DNA of 64,000 nucleotides from Dolomitihabitans soli (GTDB taxonomy: Bacteria; Actinomycetota; Actinomycetes; Streptosporangiales; Streptosporangiaceae), in NCBI RefSeq assembly GCF_022213955.1, contig NZ_JAKNTW010000004.1:304840-368839 (forward strand). The letters are read 5' to 3'. Below are positions 17,284-25,888 of the stretch, in pieces. The notes under the pieces were generated by a model. It saw only the letters and a program-made list of their open reading frames with translations. It was not told where the DNA came from and did no database searches. The translations under genes were made by a program, and so were the position numbers. Positions within the stretch are counted from its first letter, which is position 1. Each line of letters opens with the position of its first letter.

Positions 17284-19659
17284 TCAGCCGGGACCGTACA
17301 CGTCCCACAGGTTGCCGGCGAAGAACCGGGCGAACCGGTCGAGCGCCGCCACCCCGCGCGGTCCCTCCGTGCGGAACGACGTGAGCTGCCGGATGAAGTC
17401 GCTCAGTTCGATGTGCAACGTTCCGGCCCCCGCGATCGGAGCCGTGTCGTCGTCACCCTCGGCGATGTGCCCGTCGAGCAGCCGGAAGTACAGCGTGGTG
17501 GTCGCCGGCCAGATGTCGGACGGTGGCCCGTGGAAGACGTTCTTCCAGCCGATGAGGGTGCGGGGCCGGTTCTCACCGTCGGTGAAATGCAGGCGGTAAC
17601 GCATGAGCCTGCGATCCGGCGCGCCCCCCGGCGCGAACAGATTGAACCAGCCCCGCTCGACAGGACGCCGGCCCCCGCAAGCAGCGGCGTCAATCCATCC
17701 CTCGGCCCGGGCGAGGTGCTCCTGGTCGTCCAGGAAGCCGTCCACGTCCTCCGCGGTGATCGTTAGCTGGAAGGAGAAGGGCTCTCCCAGCGAGTCAGGG
17801 TTGCGCACACCGTTCCGGTAGAAGCCCTTCATCTCCTCCGTGAACGACAGCGACGTGTGATCTTCCCGGCCGTCGCGGCCCGCACGACCGCCGGCCCCGG
17901 GGAGATCACACGTCGCGTCGTCCCCACCCCCTCCCGCCAGACCGGTGGTGGCGCCCACCGGCCTGCTCCCCTTCGTAGCGCCCACCGGCCGGGTTTCCAG
18001 CAGACGCGTGCACATGCGATCGGCCATGGCGGCGATCGTGAGAGACGGATTGGTCCCCACCGGACCGGGCATCGCCGCGCCGTCGGCGACGTAGAGGCCG
18101 GGATAACCGAACACCTCGCCGTACGGGTCGCACACGCCCTCGCCCGGGTGCCGCCCGATCGGGGCCCCGCCGACCGGGTGAACGGTGATCACCCGCTTGC
18201 GGAACCACGCGGGGTTGTCGGCGTACTCGGCGCCGAGCACGTCGGCGATCCGCTGCATGGTCTTGCGGACCCGCTCGAAGTAGGCCTCGCTGGTGACCGC
18301 CGACCAGTTGGCGTCGAGCCGCCCGCCGCGCAGGCGCAGCACCCCGTCGGCCACGTCGCGGCCCATGCCGAGCAACGGCAGCGAGCTGACGGACAGCGCC
18401 CCCGAGCCGATGAGGTCGGACAACTCCTTGGACAAGTTGGTGTCGGGAGCGTGCGAGAAGAACGCGAGGAACCGCTCGAACAGGAACTTCGCCGCGCGGG
18501 CCACGTTGTCGCCGAGATCGGCCTCCTCCATCATCCAGTCGATGAAGGCGGGGTAGCCGCCGTCCTCGATGTAGGCGCCGCGACCCGATCCGGGGACGCC
18601 GTCGAGGTCGTCGGGGAGCCGGATGGCGCTGGTGATGACCGGGCCCCTGCTGGCGTCGAGCGGCCTGACCCTGCCGCGGTCCTTGGCGCGGAGCAGGAAG
18701 GTGAGCAGGTCGCCGTTGCCGGAGAACCGGGTGCCGAGCGTATCGCTGAGCCCGGGGAACGCCGCGCGGTTGCGCAGCAGCAGGAAGGCGGTGCCGTAGG
18801 AGCCGGCGGCGAGCACGAGCCGGTCGCAGGTGATCGTGGTGACCGGGCTCCGGCCGCCGGAGTCGGGGTCGTGCACGACGTAGTCGACCTCGTAGCCGCC
18901 GCGCTGCCGTGGCCGGATGCCCTTGACCTCGTGCAACGGGCGCAGGTCGGCGCCGTGGTGCGCGGCGGCCGACAGGTAGGTGTGGTCGAGGCTGTTCTTG
19001 GCGCCGTCGTTGCAGCCGATGTTGCACTCGCCGCACAGCCGGCACGTCAGCCGCGAGACGCCGTGCAGGTTGCCGTAGGACGGCTCGGCGACGGGCACCC
19101 CGATCGCCGGCTCGGCCCCGGCCGACGGCGCGAAGCTCACCGCGAGCGGCGGCAGCCGCCACTCCAGGCCCAGCTCGGCCGCCGCGTCCTGCATGGCGTG
19201 CGTCTTGCCGGTGCCCGCGTAGGCGGGACGGTGCAGGGGGTACGGCGTGGCGCCGAGCATCCGCTCGACCTCGTCGTAGTGCGGGTCGAGGTCGGCCCTG
19301 GTGACCGGCCAGTTCTCGTACCCGCCGCCGGGTTGCGCCTCGTCCTGCGCGAACCAGTGCTCGTCCTTGCGCAGCAGCACGTTGGCGTAGATCAGCGATC
19401 CGCCGCCGAGGCCGCTGGCGACGACCGAGTCGAACCCCCTGAACCCCCACACGTCGAACATCCCGTACAGGTCGGCGTCGGGATCCCAGAACGCCCTGGT
19501 CATCTGGGCGGGGGTGCGCGCGAAGCTGCCGGGCGGATAGTCGCGGCCGCGTTCGAGCAGCACCACGCCCAGCCCGGCCTCGGCCAACCGGCAGGCCGTG
19601 ACGGACCCGCCGAACCCGGAGCCGACCACCACGGCGTCCACATGCTCACGTACGGTCAC
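17284..19659 (-). CDS. GMC-type FAD oxidoreductase (cholesterol-oxidase-like) with extra C-terminal domain
   Basis: A 791-residue protein in two parts. Residues 1-560 are a GMC flavoenzyme: VDAVVVGSGFGGSVTACRLA binds FAD, SGLGGGSLIYANV is the second flavin contact, LTCRLCGECNIGCNDGAKN is a Cys-rich segment seen in cholesterol-oxidase-like members, and VHPVGGAPIGRHP and GTNPSLTIAAMADR close the domain. After a Gly/Asp-rich linker, residues 610-791 form a separate domain (SLSFTEEMKGFYRNGV, LIGWKNVFHGPPSDIWPATT) of unknown fold. It starts 3 bases after the hydrolase stop. Steroid or other lipid alcohols are the likely substrates. Confidence 0.88.
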   Translation of the reverse strand: MTVREHVDAVVVGSGFGGSVTACRLAEAGLGVVLLERGRDYPPGSFARTPAQMTRAFWDPDADLYGMFDVWGFRGFDSVVASGLGGGSLIYANVLLRKDEHWFAQDEAQPGGGYENWPVTRADLDPHYDEVERMLGATPYPLHRPAYAGTGKTHAMQDAAAELGLEWRLPPLAVSFAPSAGAEPAIGVPVAEPSYGNLHGVSRLTCRLCGECNIGCNDGAKNSLDHTYLSAAAHHGADLRPLHEVKGIRPRQRGGYEVDYVVHDPDSGGRSPVTTITCDRLVLAAGSYGTAFLLLRNRAAFPGLSDTLGTRFSGNGDLLTFLLRAKDRGRVRPLDASRGPVITSAIRLPDDLDGVPGSGRGAYIEDGGYPAFIDWMMEEADLGDNVARAAKFLFERFLAFFSHAPDTNLSKELSDLIGSGALSVSSLPLLGMGRDVADGVLRLRGGRLDANWSAVTSEAYFERVRKTMQRIADVLGAEYADNPAWFRKRVITVHPVGGAPIGRHPGEGVCDPYGEVFGYPGLYVADGAAMPGPVGTNPSLTIAAMADRMCTRLLETRPVGATKGSRPVGATTGLAGGGGDDATCDLPGAGGRAGRDGREDHTSLSFTEEMKGFYRNGVRNPDSLGEPFSFQLTITAEDVDGFLDDQEHLARAEGWIDAAACGGRRPVERGWFNLFAPGGAPDRRLMRYRLHFTDGENRPRTLIGWKNVFHGPPSDIWPATTTLYFRLLDGHIAEGDDDTAPIAGAGTLHIELSDFIRQLTSFRTEGPRGVAALDRFARFFAGNLWDVYGPG

Positions 19660-19662
19660 CGG

Positions 19663-20763
19663 TCAGCCCGCCTGGCGCTTGATGAAGTCGACGATCCGCG
19701 GGAAGACGTCCAGGTGCGCGTCCTTGCCGATGATCGGGTCGATGTGGCCGTAGCCGGGCAGCATCTGCAGCTCGTGGCGGCCCGGAGCGAGCTTCTCCAG
19801 CACCTTGTGGCAGAACACGTTGGAGTCGGTGAAGACACGGTTGTGGTCACCGGTCAGGAACAGGACCGGCGTGGTGATCTTCCCGGCGTCCTTCAGGTAG
19901 TCGGCCGGCAACGCCTCGTGCCGCGCGTCGTGCGGATCGTTCTGCACCGCGCGGCCGGCCGCCACCATCTTGCGGATGTGCCGGTAGTAGTGCACCCCGG
20001 AGGCCCCGTTGAGGTCGGCGAGCCGCTCGTGGAGGTGCGTCCGGGGCGCGAGGTTGCGGTGCAGGTACATCGCGGGACGGCCGCTCCCCCACATGAAACT
20101 CTGCATGTGGCAGGCGGGCTCCCGGCACTCGGGGTGGAACATCGACACCGCCCGCGCGAACAGCCACCTGCGGGTGAGCGGGGGCGCGCCGTGGAAACGC
20201 GGGTCGATGTACGGCAGGCCGAGGAGGTACTCGAAGGCGGTCGCGCCGAAGGCCAGTTTCACCTTCGACCAGGGCGACACCCGCGGGGTCAGCGCGACGC
20301 TGTTGGCGACCATGCTGGTGATCCCGTCGACGGCCCCGCCGAACAGGCTCATCGCGAACGACACCGAGCCCAGGCAGTGGGCGATGACGTGGATCCTGCG
20401 GTCGCCCACGTGCCGCCTGATCTCCGCCAGGGCGGCCGGGTGGTCGTAGTGGGCGATGTCGTCGAGGGTGTGGTCGCGCGTCTCCACGTCGTAGGGGAAG
20501 TGGCTGCTCATCCGGAAGTCGAGCGCCCACACGTCGCCGAACCCGTTGTCGAGCAGGAAGTTCGTCATGTTCCGGATCTCGGGCATGACGAAGATGTCGC
20601 TGGAGGAGGTCAGGCCGTGGATGAGCAGCACCACGTCGTCGCTCTCACCCCGGCGGAACCTGGTCAGCTTCAGGCCCAGCTCGTCCTCCGTGGCGAAAGG
20701 ATGCACGGAGATCTCCGCGTCCTCGACCCCGTCGAGAGTGAAGCGCGCGATGCGATGCTCCAT
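19663..20763 (-). CDS. Alpha/beta-hydrolase partner of the GMC oxidase
   Basis: A 366-residue alpha/beta-hydrolase. VVLLIHGLTSSSDIF is the oxyanion-hole segment; the nucleophile elbow reads HVIAHCLGSVSF, so Cys takes the place of the usual Ser. LFLTGDHNRVF and MLPGYGHIDPIIGKDA supply the Asp and His. The start at 20763 is chosen for its GGGGAGGG ribosome site; an upstream in-frame start would add 15 residues. Three bases separate it from the GMC gene, so the two form an operon. A sterol- or lipid-ester hydrolase feeding the oxidase is the simplest reading. Whether the Cys is catalytic is open. Confidence 0.8.
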   Translation of the reverse strand: MEHRIARFTLDGVEDAEISVHPFATEDELGLKLTRFRRGESDDVVLLIHGLTSSSDIFVMPEIRNMTNFLLDNGFGDVWALDFRMSSHFPYDVETRDHTLDDIAHYDHPAALAEIRRHVGDRRIHVIAHCLGSVSFAMSLFGGAVDGITSMVANSVALTPRVSPWSKVKLAFGATAFEYLLGLPYIDPRFHGAPPLTRRWLFARAVSMFHPECREPACHMQSFMWGSGRPAMYLHRNLAPRTHLHERLADLNGASGVHYYRHIRKMVAAGRAVQNDPHDARHEALPADYLKDAGKITTPVLFLTGDHNRVFTDSNVFCHKVLEKLAPGRHELQMLPGYGHIDPIIGKDAHLDVFPRIVDFIKRQAG

Positions 20764-20842
20764 CTCAGCCCTCCCCGTTTGCGAACGCCTCAACAATGCC
20801 AACTTCACGGATGATCAGGCATCGTGGAAAACCCGTACATAT

Positions 20843-23701
20843 CTAGTCACGTGCGTTGAGTGTGGTGGCGACGCCGACACGTGAGGTGACGCCCAGTTTG
20901 GTGAAGACCCTCGACAGATGCGTTTCGACGGTGCGCACGCTGAGGAACAACTTCTCCGCTATCTGCTGGTTGGTGTGTCCCTGAACGACGAGCTCGGCGA
21001 TCTCCGACTCCCTCGGCGACAGCCCGTACGGCCCGCTCGCCACGCGGGCGTTCGCGGTACGGGCGGACGCGCCGACCCGCACGCCGAGACGGCGCTGCTC
21101 ACGCAGGGTCTGGGCGTGCAGGTTGTGCGCGCCGCAGCCCGCGAAGACCTCGGCGGCGGCGCGCAGCCGCTCACGGCCGGCCTCCCGCTCCCCCGCCTCG
21201 CCGTACGCCAGACCGGCGGCGAGCAGGGCGCGGCCTCCGTCGATCAACCGTTCGCCGCCGAGCAGTTCGGCGGCCTGGGTGGCGAGCACGGCGGCCGAGG
21301 TGGGGTCGTGCGGGCGCAGCGCGTGCGAACGGGCGAGTTTCGCCAGCCCCGCGAAGGCCGGCAGTTCCGGCCGGGACAGGCTGCTCGCCCTGGCCGCCCA
21401 GGCGCCGGCTTCCTCCACCCGGCCGGCCGCCGCGTCGAGCTGGGCCAGCGCCTCGCAGCACCACAACAGGGTGCCGCGGTCCAGGCGCGGGGACTCGAAC
21501 CGGTCGCAGGCGTCGAGCACGGCGCTCGCGCCCTCCTCCGGCCGCCCGGCGTTGATCAGCGCGAGCCCCATGGCGTGCCGGGCCATCGCGCCCCACACCT
21601 CGCCCCCGCCGACGCCCGTGCGCAGCGCCTCCTCGCCCGCGCGCAGCGCCGCGTCGTCGTCGCCCGACCAGGAGGCCGACAGGCACTGCTGGGTGAGGGC
21701 GAAGACGAGCTGCTGGCCGGAGCCGAGCAGCCGGGCGTCCTCGACGGACTCCTCCGCCGTGGCCCGCGCCTCGGCCAGCCGGCCGAGCATGCTGTAGGTC
21801 CTGGCCTGGCCCGCCAGCAGGTTGGTGAGGATGTACGCCTGCCCGGTGGAGCGGGCCACGCCGACGGCCCGCTCGAAGTGCCGCAACGCGCCCGCGTGGC
21901 GTCCCATGCTGGTCTGGGTCCAGCACAGCCAGGCGACGGCGTCCAGCCACTCGGCGAGATGGTCGTCGGGGGCCGCGCCGATGAGCCGGTCGGCCACCTC
22001 GATGTAGCGCATGGCGTCGTCGATCCGCCCGGCCGCGTAGGCGGGCATCGGCCGCAGCGCGGCCACCCCGGTCGAGAGGCCGGGCTCCCAGTCGGCCGCC
22101 TCGTCGGGCATCAGGTCGAGCACGGCCTGGGCGGCCCGGAAGTCGACCCGCATCAGGCTCTCGGCCACCAGCCGCATTCGCAGCGGCACCGCCGCCGGCG
22201 CCCTCGGGTCGGGCATCTGCCGCAGTTCGTCGAGGAGCAGCGTCCGCGCCTCGTGCGGGCGGTCGAGCTGGCGTTCCATCAGCGCGCACAGCCGCGCGGC
22301 CCGGGCCCGGCGCGCGTGGTCGCCCGCCGGGAGCAGGCGCAGCAGCTCGCGCGCGGAGTCGCGGCCCTCCGCGAGCCGCCCGCTGACGCTCTGCACCCGC
22401 GCCAGTTCGAGGAGCAGCTCCAGCCGGTCGCCCGACAGGTCGCCGCCCACCTCCGGCAACAGCCGCATGGCCGCCTCCAGCCAGTGCGCGGCGGTCTCGG
22501 GAGCTCGGGCCGCGACCGCGCGCGCCGCGTCGACCAGGGTGCCGACGGCCGCCCGGTCGCCGAACCTGCCCGACCGCTCGACGTGATGGGCCCGCGCGGT
22601 GGCGGGGGCCCCGAGGTCGCGCAGATGGTCGGCGAGCCTGGCGTGCGCGGCGTAACGCCAGCCGGGAGCAGCCGAGGCGTAGGCCGCGCGGCGCACGAGG
22701 GGGTGGCGGAAACCGAACCTGCCCGCGCCGGCCGGCCGTACGATGTCGCGGGCCACCATCTCGTTGAGCGCCCGCAGGACGTCGGGCTCCGTCATCTCCG
22801 CCGCGACCGCGACCAGCGCGGGCTCGAACTCGTCGGCGGTCACCGCCGCCGCCCGCGCGGCCAGCAGCGCCGCCGCGTCCAGGCCGCTCAGCTCGACCTG
22901 GAGCGCCGCCCAGACCGCGGGCGGCAGCTCCCCCTTCTCGCCCTCGCCTGCGGCGGGCTCGCCGCCGGTCCGGGTCAGCGCCTCCAGGTAGAACGGGTTG
23001 CCGCCGCTGGCCTGGTACAACGTGCGGATCTGCGCGCGGCCGACCGCGGAGCCGAGCAGTTCCTCCGTCTGGGCCCTGGTCAGCGGGCGCACGTCGATCC
23101 GGGTGCCGTGTTCGGCGGTGGCGGCCAGCCGGGGCCCCGCCTGCGCGGGCCGGTAGGCGACGGCCACCATGACCTTGCCTCGTGGCGGATGACGTACGAG
23201 GTGGTCGAGCAGCTCGATCGACGTCGCGTCGGCCCAGTGCACGTCGTCGAGGATGAGCGCGAGGCCCGATGGCACGGCCAGCTCCTCCAGCAGCTGCCTG
23301 ACCGCGCGGTAGAGACGGTAGCGGCCCAGCCCCGAAAGGTCGGTCTCCGGCGCCGAGCCGGCCAGCGGGGCGAGCGCGGGGATGGCGGCGGCCAGCAGGC
23401 GCATCGGCGCGGCCGGCAGGTGCTCGGCGATCTGCTCCGCGCGCCCCTCCAGGTGGTCGTCGAGCGCGTCGATCAGCGGGCCGAGCGGCAACTCCTGCTC
23501 GAACTCGGTCGCCCGGCCCGCCAGCGTGACGAGTTTCCGCTCGCCGGCCAGGTCCGCGAGCTCCGACAACAGCCGGCTCTTGCCGACCCCCGGATCGCCG
23601 ACGACGACGGTGAAGGTGAACCCAGGTTCCTCGGCCGCCTGCCCGAGTGCGCGCAGCGCGTCGTCCCGCCCCACCAGAACGGTCCGGACGCGACCGTGCA
23701 T
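20843..23701 (-). CDS. LAL-type LuxR-family regulator with AAA ATPase
   Basis: A 952-residue large ATP-binding LuxR regulator. The Walker A motif is VVGDPGVGKSRLL near residue 35 and Walker B is GLALILDDVHWAD near 145. A long helical TPR-like region fills 380-860. The C-terminal LuxR helix-turn-helix is LSPRESEIAELVVQGHTNQQ through VETHLSRVFTKLGV. Such proteins are pathway activators of secondary metabolism or sugar use. The start at 23701 has AGGAGGAAACCC directly before it; 19 in-frame codons upstream are unlikely to be used. It lies upstream of the hydrolase-GMC pair on the same strand, the obvious candidate targets. Confidence 0.92.
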   Translation of the reverse strand: MHGRVRTVLVGRDDALRALGQAAEEPGFTFTVVVGDPGVGKSRLLSELADLAGERKLVTLAGRATEFEQELPLGPLIDALDDHLEGRAEQIAEHLPAAPMRLLAAAIPALAPLAGSAPETDLSGLGRYRLYRAVRQLLEELAVPSGLALILDDVHWADATSIELLDHLVRHPPRGKVMVAVAYRPAQAGPRLAATAEHGTRIDVRPLTRAQTEELLGSAVGRAQIRTLYQASGGNPFYLEALTRTGGEPAAGEGEKGELPPAVWAALQVELSGLDAAALLAARAAAVTADEFEPALVAVAAEMTEPDVLRALNEMVARDIVRPAGAGRFGFRHPLVRRAAYASAAPGWRYAAHARLADHLRDLGAPATARAHHVERSGRFGDRAAVGTLVDAARAVAARAPETAAHWLEAAMRLLPEVGGDLSGDRLELLLELARVQSVSGRLAEGRDSARELLRLLPAGDHARRARAARLCALMERQLDRPHEARTLLLDELRQMPDPRAPAAVPLRMRLVAESLMRVDFRAAQAVLDLMPDEAADWEPGLSTGVAALRPMPAYAAGRIDDAMRYIEVADRLIGAAPDDHLAEWLDAVAWLCWTQTSMGRHAGALRHFERAVGVARSTGQAYILTNLLAGQARTYSMLGRLAEARATAEESVEDARLLGSGQQLVFALTQQCLSASWSGDDDAALRAGEEALRTGVGGGEVWGAMARHAMGLALINAGRPEEGASAVLDACDRFESPRLDRGTLLWCCEALAQLDAAAGRVEEAGAWAARASSLSRPELPAFAGLAKLARSHALRPHDPTSAAVLATQAAELLGGERLIDGGRALLAAGLAYGEAGEREAGRERLRAAAEVFAGCGAHNLHAQTLREQRRLGVRVGASARTANARVASGPYGLSPRESEIAELVVQGHTNQQIAEKLFLSVRTVETHLSRVFTKLGVTSRVGVATTLNARD

Positions 23702-23976
23702 GGGTTTCCTCCTGTGGATGGCCCGTCGATGCATCATGATTGCGCGTCCCATGGGCATTCGTCATCCTGTTACCTGGCCGGGTGGGCGGAAGCCCGAGGG
23801 CCGGAGGAGTCCCGGGCTCCGTCCGGGGCGGACCGGGAGGGTCGTCCGCGCGCTACGCGCCGGGGCCGCGCGCGGCCCCGAACCGGAGAACTCACTACAC
23901 GGCCGGCCGATACGGCGCCGCGCCATCAGGGGAAAAGCGGCGACTCCCGCGGGCCCTCACCTGCGACGGCGGACGG

Positions 23977-24089
23977 CGGTGACCGGGCCCTGTCCGGTCA
24001 CTCCGCGGCAGGACCGCCGGGTCGGGGACCTGGACGACACGACGCGGATCCGGTGACCGGGCCCTGTCCGGTCACTCCGCGGCAGGACC
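23977..24089. repeat. 39-bp direct repeat duplicating the lanC 3' end and its hairpin
   Basis: An exact 39-bp unit occurs at 23977-24015 and again at 24051-24089, 74 bases apart. The second copy contains the last codons and stop of the LanC gene; the first lies just beyond. Each copy carries the hairpin GTGACCGG-GCCCTGT-CCGGTCAC. A 74-base tandem duplication with loss or change of part of the unit explains it. Confidence 0.75.
23979..24001 (-). terminator. Hairpin terminator after lanC
   Basis: A perfect 8-bp stem with 7-base loop (GTGACCGG / CCGGTCAC). An identical hairpin at 24053-24075 overlaps the LanC stop codon. Together they would end transcription coming from the LanC gene before it enters the LAL gene region. 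Nothing else is recognised between 23702 and 24071. Confidence 0.55.
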
Positions 24090-25385
24090 CTGGAGGGTGG
24101 GGGTGGGGATGGGGATCGCCGGGAACGGGTTGTCGGGGAGCAGGATGAGGCGGGGGGACTCGGCCGGGTGGTCGGCGGCGTGCAGGTGGAGGAAGGCGGA
24201 GGCGATGCCGGCGGCGCCGACCATGTAGCCGGTGTCGGCGGTGACCTCCCAGGGGCGGAGTCGGCGGTAGGACTGGTACCACCGATAGCCGGCGCCGTCG
24301 TGGGAGGTGGCACGGCCGGCGAGGTAGTCGGCCAGGACGTGGGCGAAGTCGAGGTAGGGCTGGTGGCCGGTCGCGGACCACAGGCCGACGAAGAGTTCGA
24401 GCAGGCCCGCCGCGCCGCAACACTGGCAGTCGACGTCCCAGAACCCGTCCGTCCGCTGGTGGGGGGCGCCGCTCTGGATGATGCCGCGGGCGAGCCGCTC
24501 GACCCAGTCGAGGTCGCCGGGGTCGCCGGTGACCCGGTAGAGCTCGTAGAACATCCTGGCCACGCCCGCGGAGCCCGAGCAGAAGCCCAGGTAGTGCAGG
24601 GACCGGCCCTGCGGGACGTGGTGGGGCACGACCGCGCACCGGCCGGCGACGGTGCTCACGGTGCGGACGAAGTCGGCCCCCCGGCGCGCGGCGGTGAGGA
24701 AGGGCTCCTCGCGGGTCACGCCGTACAGCCGGGCGAGCAGGAACGCGGTCCCGGCGGTGCCGGACAGGAAACCGGGGGTGACGGCGTCGGCGGGCAGCCC
24801 GGCGCAGCCGTCCTCACCGAACCGGTGACCGGGCACGACCTGGTCGGCGGCCCGCCGTCCGGCCTCCACGGCGACCTCCTCGTACGCCCGCACGCCGAGG
24901 ATTCCCGAGGCGTGCAGCAACGCGAGGATGATCCCGCCGTCGCCGCTCTGGGCGGGGTCGCCCGTCCAGCCGAGGCCCGGGCCCACGGTGCGGACGCTCC
25001 TGACGATGCGGTCGGCGGCGGCCCTGGCGGCGACCTCGAAGGACTCCTCGCCGGTGGCCCAGCCGGCCTCGGCCAGCGCGAACGCGACGCCGGCGAGACC
25101 GTGGTGCAGGGTCAGGTCGTTCATCCGGCCTGCGGCGGCCGCCAGATGACGGCCGCCCTGCGTGGCGTCCTCCAGATAGGAGGCGTCGCCGGTCGCGGCG
25201 GCCAGCTCGACGAAGAAGAGCACGATGCCGGCCGCCCCCGCGTAGAGGGACAGCGGCTGCCCGGTGACCGCCGAGGCGCCGTTCGGATCGGGATTGGCAC
25301 GCCACCATCGTCCCTGGTCCCCGTCGACTGCGGCCGACCGGATCCAGCGGCCCGCCTCGACCGCGGCGTCGAGCGGAGTGCCCAT
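24072..25385 (-). CDS. Orphan LanC-like lanthionine synthetase C protein
   Basis: A 437-residue LanC-like protein with the repeated hairpins of the alpha/alpha toroid: LSLYAGAAGIVLFFVEL, LTLHHGLAGVAFALAEAGW, TPGFLSGTAGTAFLLARLYG, YLGFCSGSAGVARMFYELY, DCQCCGAAGLLELFVGLW and TGYMVGAAGIASAFLHLH. The zinc site would use Cys of FCSGSAG and Cys of CQCCGAAG; the expected CHG is replaced by CCG, so His comes from elsewhere or is missing. No precursor peptide, dehydratase or LanKC is next to it. It could be a stand-alone LanC-like thioether-forming or glutathione-binding protein. GGGAGGGG precedes the ATG. Confidence 0.85.
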   Translation of the reverse strand: MGTPLDAAVEAGRWIRSAAVDGDQGRWWRANPDPNGASAVTGQPLSLYAGAAGIVLFFVELAAATGDASYLEDATQGGRHLAAAAGRMNDLTLHHGLAGVAFALAEAGWATGEESFEVAARAAADRIVRSVRTVGPGLGWTGDPAQSGDGGIILALLHASGILGVRAYEEVAVEAGRRAADQVVPGHRFGEDGCAGLPADAVTPGFLSGTAGTAFLLARLYGVTREEPFLTAARRGADFVRTVSTVAGRCAVVPHHVPQGRSLHYLGFCSGSAGVARMFYELYRVTGDPGDLDWVERLARGIIQSGAPHQRTDGFWDVDCQCCGAAGLLELFVGLWSATGHQPYLDFAHVLADYLAGRATSHDGAGYRWYQSYRRLRPWEVTADTGYMVGAAGIASAFLHLHAADHPAESPRLILLPDNPFPAIPIPTPTLQGPAAE

Positions 25386-25404
25386 GTCCCCTCCCAGAGA
25401 ATAA

Positions 25405-25434
25405 CCTACTTACAATGTAGGAAAAGTAGGTAGG
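25405..25434. promoter_or_regulatory. Operator-like repeats upstream of lanC (CCTAC...GTAGG)
   Basis: The stretch contains CCTACTTACAATGTAGG, an inverted repeat with 5-bp arms, followed by two more GTAGG copies (AAAAGTAGGTAGG). It sits 20-50 bases upstream of the LanC start in an AT-richer patch, where the promoter is expected. The regulator is unknown. Confidence 0.4.
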
Positions 25435-25507
25435 CAACGTCAACGCCCGCCAGGATGACCGTTGACGCAAGACCAGACTAAGCCTGGGACGCCGGAAGTT
25501 CAGCCCT

Positions 25508-25615
25508 TCAGGCCGGTGTGCGCGAGCCTTCGACGAACCGATTCCACGCCACGGCGAACACCACCGGGATCGGCGGCGCGGCGAGCGAGGCGGCGGCCAG
25601 CCGAGTGTTCCACAT
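25508..25615 (-). pseudogene. Possible tail of a second lost sugar ABC permease
   Basis: The last 35 codons before a TGA at 25508 contain LAAASLAAPPIPVVFAVAW followed by NRFVEG. This is shaped like the end of MalG-type permeases (W, xAAxxLxxxP, hydrophobic run, RxFVxG), but without the final GLKG/GAVKG. No longer permease sequence precedes it. It is weaker than the similar remnant at 5060-5140. Confidence 0.3.
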
Positions 25616-25712
25616 CGGCCCACCGCGCGCGTCCAGAACGGGGCCGACGTCGGCCCTCCTTTTCCCGACCGCGAGCGGGGGGTCGGGGGCGCTCCGCCGT
25701 ACGACTATCGCG

Positions 25713-25805
25713 CGGGTTCCCGCACGACTCCCGGGATGGCACAGCGATTCCCGCACGGCTCCCGGGGTGGCACAGCGGTTCCCGCACGACTCCCGGGGTG
25801 GCACA
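25713..25805. repeat. Three tandem 31-bp repeats
   Basis: Three copies, period exactly 31 bases, of a unit containing TTCCCGCACGACTCCCGGG followed by RTGGCACAGC. The copies begin at about 25717, 25748 and 25779 and differ at two or three positions. Each holds the palindrome-like core TCCCGGGR. There are no spacers between copies, so this is not CRISPR. A period of 31 is not a codon multiple and the stretch is non-coding. The rest of 25441-25888 holds no gene I can support apart from the permease scrap. Confidence 0.8.
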
Positions 25806-25888
25806 AAGGTGAGGACCGCGCACCCGGGCGGGGTCAAGGGTTCGGGACGATGCGGGTCACCGGCCTGCGCCCGGCGCGCGGGAGGCGT

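Noticed and set aside
17857..20814. 985-codon plus-strand frame opposite the GMC oxidase and hydrolase
   Set aside because: Very long but low-complexity (Val/Gly/Arg/His-rich) and fully antisense to two convincing genes; such frames are expected at this GC content.
20918..24148. 1076-codon plus-strand frame opposite the LAL gene
   Set aside because: Same reason: no motif, and the LAL protein has Walker and LuxR motifs on the other strand.
24072..25385. A complete lanthipeptide biosynthetic cluster
   Set aside because: Only a LanC-like protein is present; no precursor, dehydratase, LanKC or dedicated transporter was found within 10 kb.
25713..25805. CRISPR array
   Set aside because: The repeats are directly adjacent with no unique spacers, there are only three of them, and no cas gene is in the window.
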